Both the position numbers and the translations under genes were made by a program. Below are positions 42,138-54,200 of a stretch of 64,000 bases of DNA, in pieces (the first letter of the stretch is position 1; each line of letters begins with the position of its first letter). The DNA is from Mytilus galloprovincialis (taxonomy: Eukaryota; Mollusca; Bivalvia; Mytilida; Mytilidae), in contig NC_134844.1 in the NCBI RefSeq assembly GCF_965363235.1, positions 71,293,497 through 71,357,496 on the forward strand, given 5' to 3'. A model generated the notes under the pieces. The model had not been told where the DNA came from. It did not search any database and saw only the letters and a program-made list of their open reading frames with translations.

Positions 42138-44416
42138 CTATGGAACGCCGTAGCTGCCTTATGTGTACTTGTTTTTAGATACGCTTATACTTTTCAATAT
42201 ATGCACATAGTTTTTCTATATATGCACATACTTTTTCTCTATATGCACATAGTTTACTTTATATGCACATAGTTTACTTTATATGCACATAGTTTTTCTA
42301 TATATGCACATAGTTTTTCTATATATGCACATAGTTTTACTATATATGCACATACTTTTTCTCTATACGCACATACTTGTTCTCTGTATGCACATAGTTT
42401 ACTTTATATGCACATAGTTTTTCTCTATATGCACATCTGTTACTTATTCGTTTTTAATGCGCGGAGTATACGGTTGCACTTTGAATTAAATCGTTTTTCA
42501 ATTGTGTTCATGTCTCTGGTGGTAACAATGTGTTCTTACAGATGAAATGACCCTATAAGCGCGATTGCAACCGTTCCAGTGCTCGGTTAATACCCTGTTA
42601 CTTATTCACTTATAATACGTTTGTTGTACGTTGCACCTTTAAAAAAAAAATCAATTGTGCCCATGTCTCTTTGTGTAACAATGTGTTCTTAGAGATGAAA
42701 TGACCCTATTAGCGGGCATGTACCCGTTCCAGCGCTCGGTTGACACCCTGTTATCTATTCGTTACCTATTCGTTACCTATTCACTTATAATACGTTTGTT
42801 GTACGTTGCACCTTTTAGAAAAGGATTTTCAATTGTGTTCATGTCTCTGGTGGTAACAATGTGATCTTAGAGATTGAATGACCCTATTAGCGCGTATGTA
42901 CCCGTTCCAGCGCTCGGTTAATACCCTGTTACCTATTCGTTACTTATTCGCTTATAATACGTTTGTAATACTTTTTATGTGTAGTGTAGTATGTTCAGAC
43001 TTATTTTTGTTTGTACGTTTTGGATGATTTTGTTTAAATATTCCATGTGTAATGGCAGTGTAAACATTCAGAGTTTGAATTTATTAGAATAGTAAATTTA
43101 ACATTTAAGAGAAAGCTGTACTTGTCACAAAGCTGCCACCAAAAAATAGGGACATTGCTTTAATCTACAATTTTCTATGACAATGATAAATGTTCATTAA
43201 GAAGAGCAAATTTTTATCTTTTATTCATCATATTTGATTTTCAACCATATTTGTCAGGGTTCTCCAAGGAAAATATGTGCAAAAGCAGAAACATGTAAAT
43301 ACTTTAATTTTATATAACAGGTAACAGGTTATTTACCGAGCGCTGGAACGGGTACATGCGTGCTAATATGGTAATTTCATCTCTAAGAACACATTGTTAC
43401 CACAAGAGACATGGACAAAATTGAAAATCCTTTTCTAAAAGGTGCAACGTACAACAAACGTATTAAAAGTGAATAGGTAACATGGTATGAACAGAGCGCT
43501 GGAACTGGTGCATGCGCGCTAATAGGGTCATTTCATCTCTTAGAAAACATTATTACCACCAGAGATATGAACTTAATTGAAAATCCTTTTCTAAAAGGTT
43601 CTACGTACAACAAACGTATTATAAGTGAATAGGTAACAGGGTATTAACCGAGCGCTGGAACGGGTACATGCGCGCTAATAGGGTAATTTCATTTTTTAAA
43701 ACACATTGTTACCATCAAAGACACGGACACAATTGAAAATCCTTTTCTAAAAGGTGCAACGTACAACAAACGCATTATCAGTGAAAAGGTAACGAGTAGG
43801 TAACAGGTTAATTACCGAGCGATGGAACGGGTACATGCGCGCTAATAGGGTCATTTCATCTCTAAGAACACATTGTTACACCAAGAGACATGGGCACAAT
43901 TGATTTTTTTTTTAAAGGTGCAACGTACAACAAACGTATTATAAGTGAATAAGTAACAGGGTATTAACCGAGCACTGGAACGGTTGCAATCGCGCTTATA
44001 GGGTCATTTCATCTGTAAGAACACATTGTTACCACCAGAGACATGAACACAATTGAAAAACGATTTAATTCAAAGTGCAACCGTATACTCCGCGCATTAA
44101 AAACGAATAAGTAACAGATGTGCATATAGAGAAAAACTATGTGCATATAAAGTAAACAATGTGCATATAGAGAACAAGTATGTGCGTATAGAGAAAAAGT
44201 ATGTGCATATATAGTAAAACTATGTGCATATATAGAAAAACTATGTGCATATATAGAAAAACTATGTGCATATAAAGTAAACTATGTGCATATAAAGTAA
44301 ACTATGTGCATATAGAGAAAAAGTATGTGCATATATAGAAAAACTATGTGCATATATTGAAAAGTATAAGCGTATCTAAAAACAAGTACACATAAGGCAG
44401 CTACGGCGTTCCATAG
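42138..44416 (-). mobile_element. Foldback element unit 2, opposite orientation
   Basis: It has the same plan as unit 1, with its unique middle (about 42960-43320) as the reverse complement of the unit 1 middle. One TATATGCACATAG subunit fewer is present next to the centre than in the adjoining arm of unit 1. No clear target duplication is visible at the outer ends. Confidence 0.8.
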
Positions 44417-45095
44417 TTAACAATAGTTATTTTCCTTATAATATATCATTTCAGTATATATCTTGATAGCGTAATTATCTAAAATTCACGTTTCTATATT
44501 ACACTCATGAAATTCGATGTTCCAAAAATCAATGAGTCGATTGAATACAAGACAGAGACTGTCCTACTATATAAAATTATCACACTTTGATAATTTTTTA
44601 GTTGGTACAGGAATAAGAATTCAAATATCATATTTTACTACATATTCTGGCAAAACAAAACTTACTATTATACAGACACATTTAATGTTTGCAAAATAAT
44701 TGTAAATACTCGATAAGAACTATTAATTAGTAGGAATGCTTTCTCTTGTTTTTAATGTGAACAAAAAATAGACCGAGAATTAACTGTTTAAAATTCGTTT
44801 GCAATAATAAAGTTTTGTGTTTATAACTTATAAATTTGGTTATAGAAAAAAAAGGAACGCATACAATTATTTTGAGCTTGATCATCTATACAGGTAAAAC
44901 GAATTTCATACGTTTTTTTCAACTTAGTTGTTTTATATCGTAGTTTATCTTCAATTTCAAAATTTGATAAATCTCATGTATGAATGTATTAATAGCATAT
45001 ATCCTTGACTAACAAAAACCAATATGCAAAACTAAAGCAGGCTAGACTAATAATAGTTCACACGGTCTTTATATTGAAGAATGCACAATAATTTT

Positions 45096-45287
45096 CTATA
45101 CAGTTAAGCGAACTTTAGTTGTTTCAACTGTTCTCGTACTGGTACTCGTAAACTGTTGGGTAGTTGAATGCAAATCAGTATCAAGCACAGTATCAATGTG
45201 TTCGAAAGCGAATCGGAAATCGGACATTGATTGGATATCTTTCATCCCTAACTGTTCTCGGATTGTTTGGTAGAAAGTAGTTGGACA
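45096..45287 (-). CDS. Gene B coding exon 10: SAM end and C-terminal tail
   Basis: It begins CPTTFYQTIREQLGMKD after TTTTCAG and ends TTKVRLTV, TAG at 45098-45096. About 27 of the first 32 residues match gene A; the linker is Ser/Thr-rich and diverged; the last eight residues are again conserved. Confidence 0.85.
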   Translation of the reverse strand, partial: CPTTFYQTIREQLGMKDIQSMSDFRFAFEHIDTVLDTDLHSTTQQFTSTSTRTVETTKVRLTV

Positions 45288-48200
45288 CTGAAAAGCAAAA
45301 TACAAAAATTATTATTTTCTTTAATTCTTACTCGTTTCCTTGTCTACATTAGAATAAACACCGCTATATATGTTTTGACAGTGAACATGCATGATTTTGT
45401 GCCGACAAACATTTGTTTACAAGGCACAATATATTTTTATAATCTTGAAGAACAGAGACATATACATGGGATTATTATACGGTACCCGTTACCTAATTGA
45501 AATTGCTTTTCTTTTCTATTTAGCTTTTTTTTTCTACACAGAAAACAGATAACCAAATGTCTCCTTATATGTCAGGGAAACCATTGCTTACAGGTGTATC
45601 GATGATATTGTCGGTTCAAAATGTTTTCTTGATGTTTGGTAGTGTTTATTTCTTTGGTAAGTATAAACTAACCTCGTTGACAAGGAGCTTGAGAAATGCA
45701 ATGTCCTTTCCTCTTAAAGTCTTTAGCTGCCTTCTGAAAAAAAGAAACCAAATAAAAGTGTTCAACATTTAAATGTACTTAATGTACGGTCTGTGAGTAT
45801 GCCACTTAGACCCATATCTTGGTAAAATATCAACCTTAAGTGGAGTATGTTGTTTGTCCCATACCCAATGGTCAAACAAAGACGTTTAAATAATAAAGTC
45901 GTAAATCGCGCTGACTTTTAAATTTAGCAATAAGAGAAAAAACTGACCAACACATTGTTATACTGTTATGTTTGCTAGAGGAAAATTGCATTTAGGGAAG
46001 CACGTTATAATTATGTTGGCCTGTACGAGACGGGTTTATCTTCAGATATTATTAGCATGTAAACGATAACAACTTCTCTTTGTTTTCTACAAATAACGTA
46101 TAAAAACTGTTATCACAGAGATATGACTCGCTTTTTATATATTTCGATAATGAAAATGTTGAAATTAAAATAGCAACACTTTAACATGCACGTTTTGGAA
46201 ATATTCAAAGTTAATGAACCGCGAATAAAGGCACATGCCTAAAAAATGACTTTGCAATGAGATGTGTCAATGTTAATACAACTGCAAACCAAATACCATT
46301 GACGTATCATAAGTAGTTCCCTTTAACAAACCTCAAGAAAAACTAATACTTGTAAACTAAGCAAAATTTCAAAATTAATAAACCATAACTGAGGGGTCAG
46401 ATTCAACTAATCTCCATTATTAAGAGATGTGCCAATGCTAATACGGGGCGAACAATCTCCAAGAAAATGAGAAAACCAAGGCTGATACATCTGCATACTA
46501 ATTATACTTAAGCTACCACTAGTGGTTCCCTATTATCTGACCTATTCACAACCTAATACTAAAACTAAGCAAAATTTTAAAAGTCAGTAGACCATGAATG
46601 AGGGATAGGGCCAAATGATCTTCATGGTAATGAAATCTGCCAATGCTTCTACAACAACTGCATACCAATTATCATTAGCGTACCACTAGTGGTTCACCAT
46701 AAACTGACCTTATCACAAACAAATACATAGAAAATAAGCAAAAGTTTCATAGTCGATAAACAATAACTGAGGGGGTGGGGTCAAATAATGAAATGTGCCA
46801 ATACTTATACAACTGCATACCAAATATATTTGGCTTACCCTAGTGGTTCACCATAAACTGACATAATCATGAAAAATAAGCAGATGTTTTAGAGTCAATA
46901 GATCATAACTGAGGGGGTGGGGTCAAATAATCTCCATGATAATAAAATGTGACAATATTTATACAACTGCATACTAAATATCTTTTGTTTACCACTAGTG
47001 GTTCACCATAAACTTGTCCTAATCACAAACTAATACATTGTTGACATCGCCTCCGCCGCCGCCGACGACGACACCGGAAACAGCATACCTAATTCTTGCT
47101 TTTTGACTTTGTCAAGCGAGACAATAACTACACTTTTTTATATATGAAACAGATGTTGAACAACATTTGAAATCTTTGCAGAAGGCTAAAAGATTTCGAT
47201 AGAATCATCCAATACTACCGTCCACAACTATTGAAACAAGATATGTGTTTTGTATAAAAAAATCTTTTCAATAAAAATATGATGACATTGTATTAACTCC
47301 TATTAATTCATATAGTTTAACGCTGTTTGTAAACATATGTATATTACTTGTATTAAAAATATTTGATGAACATGAGAATGTTTTTAAATTCACATTTACA
47401 ATCAAACCCCGGATCAGATTCAGTTACGAAATGTGATTAAGAAAAAAAAAATGAACAGAATACATACTGCGTAGATAGAAACATATCTTTCCGAAGAATC
47501 TTGTTGTTAAGCCATTCATCTACTTGAGAAAGTGTCCAATTCATGGCACTGTCAATTCCATTTGTCAAGTTTACCTTTGAAGTTTTATCTGACATACCAG
47601 ATTGCGGTTTTGGCAAAGCTGGCTGTAACAATAGAAAGGATATGTGTGTACGAACCAGTTGCGCATGGTAAAAGACATACGAAAGATACAAATCGAGATA
47701 TTAAATGAAAGCAAACTGAAAATGCTAGGACAAAAAAAAAAGAAAAACAGTATTTTGCAAAAACCAACATGAGACACCAAAGATTGAGCAACACGAATAT
47801 CCCCCAATAAAAAAATAGATAAATAAATAAAAATAATAAACAACCGAGGGTGATCTCAGGTGCTGTAGGCTGTAGAAGGGTAAGCAAATCCTGGTCCACA
47901 TGTTTCCCTCGTAATCTTGACCTAGATTCTGTGAAATTCATTAACCTTAAAATTCAAATCAAGTAAAAACGAATGATTTGCTTAGCAGGGGCATCATTTT
48001 TCTGCTTGTAAACAACAAATCTTATTCGAACGTTCATCAACAGTTTTCTGTTGAAGAAAACAATTGCTTTAATACCCTTTGAAATATCAATCCATCAAAC
48101 TTAGCAAATAAGATGTCATTCAAAAAGTCCAGCATTGTAATGTTATCATCATCTTATGTGTTTTTTCATTGTTGGAATCTGTGTTCTTTGTAACAGGGTA

Positions 48201-51200
48201 AAGTATTTCATGACCCCAAAACAAGGGACTTTAATCAGCACTTATGTTCATGCTATTATCAGAGAGATATACCATTTTATCGACTATCAAGTCGATCTTT
48301 CAATTGAAAATTCGGAACATAATTCAATTAAAGACAGTACGTAGCATGCACGGTGTCTCTTCCTATATGAAGGTATATATGTTAGCGGCAGTAAGTGAAA
48401 TTAGGAATTAAGCTTAAATCCTAGGCAATAAGCTAACGTCTAGGCATTAAGTTATTACCTGAAATTTTCTGGCATTAAGCTTATTACCTGATTTCTTAAT
48501 AATATGATGATTATTCATCCTATTGACGAACATGATTTTAGGCAATAAGTGAAATCTGTAATTTATGTATATTAAGTGATTTTTTTCTTGAAATAAAGTA
48601 GTTTCTTAATTATATTCCAAATATCAATATATATTTATCTGACAAGTCTTCAAATTTTAGTAATTTTCTTATTCAAAACATAATTAACTCATACTTTTTT
48701 GTGGAAGTACAAAAATTAAAAACCATTTTAAAAAGTGATTGTATCCAATAAAAAAAGGGCAAGACTCAATATAATCTTTATAATAGTTTTTTGAAAATGT
48801 TTACACTTCACTGGTCAAGCTGGTAAAAAGTAGACAACAATGAAGATATTTATTTTTTCACTTCTTTAACTGGATCATTTGCATCACGTGACACCATGTC
48901 TATAGGGGATACATATCTTGAGTCTATGAGGTCTAATAACAATAACGGTACCAATTTTCTGCACCAGATGCGCATTTCGACAATACATGTCTCTTCAGTG
49001 ATGAATTTGAATCAGGGAAAACAAGGAGCATATACCTAAGAGTAAAGTACCATGATCTTTTAGCAAAGATTAAACTTTTAGAATCATAAGAAAAGAAAGC
49101 GACAAAAGATTACTACAATTTAAGAAGGTATGACATTTTTTTACATTGATGGTTTTGAGAGGTTGATAACTAAAGTCAGCGAGAATGACGAGGGAAATTT
49201 CAAAATTTATGTTTTTCTAGAGGAACTCTATGGTATTTTGGAAAAGGCACATAAAGAAACAGGTCATGGCGACAGAGATCGCATGATAAAACAACTAAAT
49301 AATGGATATGCTGCAATTGGATTATTTCTGTCACTTTGTGAAAATTGCAATATGAAAAAACATATAGGGAAAGGAGTAGTAGTAAAGCCCATTTTATCTC
49401 AAGTCTTCAACAGTAGAGGACAAGTTGATTTGATAGATTTTCAATCAAACCCAGATGGAAACTATAAATTTATTATGGTGTTTCAAGACCACCTTACAAA
49501 ATTTTGTAACATTAAAGCTCTTACCTAAAAAATGTAAAAAAATGTGCATCAGAAGTGGCTTTTAATCTAATTGATATTTTTACAATATCTGGTGTGCCCA
49601 ATATACTGCAAAGAGACAATGGTCGGGAATTCACAGCTTTGGTCATACCGAGTTAAAATTAATGTGGCCAGAACTTGTTATCGTTCATGGGAAACCGAGA
49701 CATCCCTAATCACAGGGTAGCTTTGAGCGATCGAATGGAGATATCCATGACATGCTTACTGCATGGCTGAGGGACAATGAATTAACAAAGTGGTCGATTG
49801 GTATCAAGTTCTTCCAGATTCAAAAGAAATCAGCTCTAAACAAAGGCATTGGACTATGAAGCCATGTTTGGTAAATGTGCAACAATTGGATTAACATCAG
49901 AAACCAAAATTCCGAAAAAAATATTGGTGACCTTAGAAAAGGAGGAGGACTTACTTCAGCTAAAGACCGAGTCTTTAAATAACCAACATATAACTTCAAA
50001 TACTACAGAAAACAATGACAATGCCCTTTATATACCATCTAATCAAATTCATAAACAAATGTGGAAACTTCTACTTCAATCACTGATGAAAAGCAAAGGG
50101 TAAGTTGTAAAAAGTAATAAGAAATATCTTAAAAAATATTAAAACGACTCTTTAATCTTGGAGGGCTTTAACTAAAGTATAACAGTATTTTCATGTAAAA
50201 TTTAATGTATAAGAGATTTTTAGATCGAGGAAATACATCGATAGGTAGTAATTGACCAATTGTGATTTATCAATATGTCATCATTTTTCAGTTTGTTGTG
50301 CAACCATCTTCACTGAAAAACAGTTATTAAATGTATCTTATCATGTACTTGGCTTTAAAAAAGAGAAATTATTTCTACTGCCTCGCATTTTACCTCTTTC
50401 AAAGCAAATGCATTTTATATTTTTAAACATTAAATAGTTTTCCATATTGTATGTATGCATGACCATAGGTTACGTTTTCACTTTCTCAGCAAAATGAATT
50501 TTACAAATATAATTATGTAATTCTCGTGATGAAAGTTCAGAATACTTTACAAATATTTTTAAAGAAATGTAATGAAACTTACCTCACATTCTTTGTATGG
50601 ACATACTGTATTTGAAGAATTAAAGCAAGCAAGGTTTATCAACAGACACAGTAACAGGAACAGCATAAAAGAAAGAGAGAGACAAACTGGTAGAACTGGT
50701 ATCTCCTTGCTTTTACCACTGCTTTGATTAGAAGGTCGTTGTGCTATCATAACCTTCAAAATACAAAAAAAACACCATCGTAGTATATACATGTATGATA
50801 ACGACGTTTAAATTCAGTTGTCAGATACTATTTCATTTTATTGCAGTCTATGACAATTTTTGAAATAATAGTCAATATTCTAAGCATTCTGGTCGACTAT
50901 CCATGTTCGAAAAAAAGATAATACACATTCAGTAATTTTCCTTAGATTACATGATCTCACTATTACGCATATAAGTATAGAACGTAGAAAAATATAGAAT
51001 ATATAGAAGTCGGAGAGAAGGCATACACCGAAAATAATACAAATGTGTTTTCCTTTCTCACTGCATATCTTGTTTTGAAGGATTTAGCTTCATCGCACTT
51101 ACAATGAGATATCGTTTTTAAAGATACAAGGTTGGGGCACTATATAATATGATCCAATTAAGAGTATAAATTTTCTGTACATATACAGACAAGAAAGGTG

Positions 51201-54200
51201 TTATATTGGTGATCTTGAATTGATGAAAGAGAAGATTCGCTTTTAGTTACAATTTTCTTTTAATACTCTATACATCCGGTTTGCCAGTATCAATCTAAAT
51301 ATCTTTCCTTCTCCAACCCATCAATATCATCAGACCCTAGACTATGATATGAAGTCGATGTAATCTTCCCTTGAATATGTGTTAAATATTTTACTTAAAA
51401 CGTTCAGTTCAAAATAACCAATAAGTAAATAAAAATTTCTCAAGTGTAGTTTTTTGCCATTTGCCAATTATTTACCTCATGCTCAGATTCAATTATAGGT
51501 TTTGTCACATCTACTACTACTCCATTCTTTCTGTTCAATTCCTGTTGTATGGCTCCGATTACTTCGTTGACTGTTTTCTCCAGTGGATCTTTTCCACTGA
51601 AGTCAAATTCCAGATTGTTACCGACTATAGGTTCTAACCAACCATCAGCTTCGTATCCACTTTCCATTTTCAATAGTATTATCTTTTTCTTAGTTTGATG
51701 CGCATATTCTGTCTCTGTTATAGTTACACACAAATATTAGTAAAACAAAAGAAGAACACAACATTGATATTGATCATATAACTGCTTTAGCCAATATGAT
51801 ATGTTATGTAAAGTACACATATGTATAATCTTTGTATTTTAGTCTGTTGCTGCTACATGTACCTTCTTTCTCAATTTGACAATATTTGAAAAGAAATATC
51901 TGTCTCCCTGTCTGTTACTACGGGAAGCTGATGTTTTCCATTCCTGAATGTATTGACATGTAATTTCTTAAATAATTAGCCAAAGCTCGAAATAATGACA
52001 AAAAATGAATAATTATAATTATTTCTTTTTTTCGGTAATTTTACATTCGTAACGCTACGCGTCTCCAGGTTAGCTCAAATGCTATTGATTGACGGCCTCA
52101 AAGCTTTAGATACAATAAAGTTGGTAGCTCTTTATTAGTTGAAAATATATCATGTTTTTCAAGTAAACCAGAATTTATTCCGACTGTTTTAAGAAATGTT
52201 CGTCATTATTCCATGAATATATTTCTAAATTATGTAAGGGAAATGACTTAATTATTATATTGATTGATATCTACAAATACATATAAACAAAAATGTACCC
52301 GCTCTACAGTTATAACTGTTCTTGAATTTATATGAATGACAGACAAGTACAATTTCTGCCTGATCAACAGCATCAACCATTGCCTCGACTGTGGCACCTT
52401 GGATATTATGGACATGCATCCATACACTTATACAATTCTTTTTTATACCATCATATATCTGTTTTACCACTGGTTGGTTCCCCCAATTGTGACTTATCAA
52501 AATGTGTCTATTGTCACTTCTTGTTACTTTGTCATTTTGCTCACCACCTACAATTGGCATTTCGAAAAAAATTAGTTTATTGATTGAAATAAAGAACAAT
52601 AAAAACATAAAAAAAAAATGCCGTACTTAAATTGCTTCAGAATATACAATCTTTATTAATAAACTCATCATAGAAACCAGGATTGAAATTTCATATTAAC
52701 GCAAGACGCACGTTTCGTCTTCAAAAGACTCATCAGTGACGCTCGAATTAAAGCACACAGTTTAATAAAAAAAAGGAGGATGTTGAATGTCACCAACGGT
52801 TATATTGTAAAGATACGATGAAATTTTTTGAGTATTAAATATGTCATAATATGAAATTGCTACAGATAGGCTTGTAAAATGTATAAACAATATTATTATA
52901 TATTTACAGCTGTTTTGGTAGTCTTTGATTGTCCATAAAGCTTTCATACTAAGCAGTTTAACATTTTTATCTGATGAATTAGATAATCTTTCCAATGTTG
53001 ATATCACCTTCCATTGTTTGTTGTCGATCATCTCTGTCTTGTTATCAAACGATAACCCCCAAATAGCATAAACGGCCTCTGAGGTAAGCAGAAAACACAT
53101 TGCAATTAATGTATTACACTTTCAATCTCGAGTACATGTATATTAGTAGGGTGCCCAATCAACAAATTTGATCGATCAACCTTAACGGAATAACCCACGG
53201 CTATATTTTATATCATTGGAAAGAAGAGAACAAGTTTCATCGAAATACCGTTGTCGGCGTTGTCGGCCGTGTCACATTTTTTTTAATCAGGGTCAAAGGT
53301 CAAAGCAAAAATTCCAGAAAAATACACAGTCACATTTAGATAGCTTGTTTCTCCTACATATATGCGTTTGGGGCAAAATAAAAACAACTAATTTGTAGAA
53401 AAATATCTTTTGTATCAAAATTTAGAACTTATTTTATATTTATATCGCCCAAATTGACTTTAGAATGACTTTTTTGCATATAGGGTGCAAATTTGAAATC
53501 TTCAAACAGCTGTTTAATAACAGTGACCTTGACCTATTTCAATTTTTAGATTTGAAATTTTTGTATTCATTTCATTACAAGTAAGATCTAAGGATGTTTT
53601 TTAGATCTTAATTTTAATAATTTGTCGAAAATAAAATGGGTTTTTCACGTCTTTTGATGGTAAGGTGTTCGTCAATTTCTAGGTAAATATCAAATTTCTG
53701 TTACTTGGTGTGAAAGAGTATATATAAATGATTTGTTTCAAAATTTGTGTAATATTAACACCAAACTTGTTGAATATTAAGCTCTGTGTATAGGTTTTGC
53801 TTTATAGAAGTAAAAATTACTGCAAACGGAGAAAAAGGGGGGTTTAAGTTATGAAAATAAAACGTCTACTAGAAACAGGTAAAACACCCCATCCCACATA
53901 TACAGATGACTAAAGGAGCAACAATTGGCTATACAAGTATTCCAAAAATATAATAAGGGAGAGGGTTATATGTGACGTATAAAATTTTCTGACGTCAGAC
54001 ACTCAAATCAATAAATGTGTTCGTAGATAGTAGATGTTTTTGTGTTCTGTTAAATTGTTCCTTTTAAAATTGTTAAACGATGATGACTGATGTACCCATA
54101 TTTTGACTATTTTATTTATTGTGTCTGTTTATTTAACGCATCAATGTAAAAATATCGGAAATTGATGAGACTTTCATTAAAGTGAGAGGGTTAGCGCTAT

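Larger units (their letters stand above)
39822..44416. repeat. 4.6-kb near-palindrome of two inverted foldback elements
   Basis: The whole block reads nearly the same on both strands around the centre at 42136/42137 (CCATAGATCTATGG). It is made of unit 1 (39822-42135) and unit 2 (42138-44416), each a foldback element with the same ends. The unique spacers of the two units are reverse complements, so the units are opposed. The arms differ in repeat copy number and point changes, which argues against a simple hairpin artefact of sequencing. No coding sequence. It lies between genes A and B. Confidence 0.9.

Noticed and set aside
39822-44416. Polinton or other large virus-like element because of the long inverted ends
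   Set aside because: No coding sequence of any kind is present, and the arms consist of tandem repeats, which fits foldback elements.
39822-44416. Pure assembly or sequencing hairpin artefact
   Set aside because: The arms differ in subunit number and many single bases, more than a copy of one molecule would. Long-read confirmation is still advisable.
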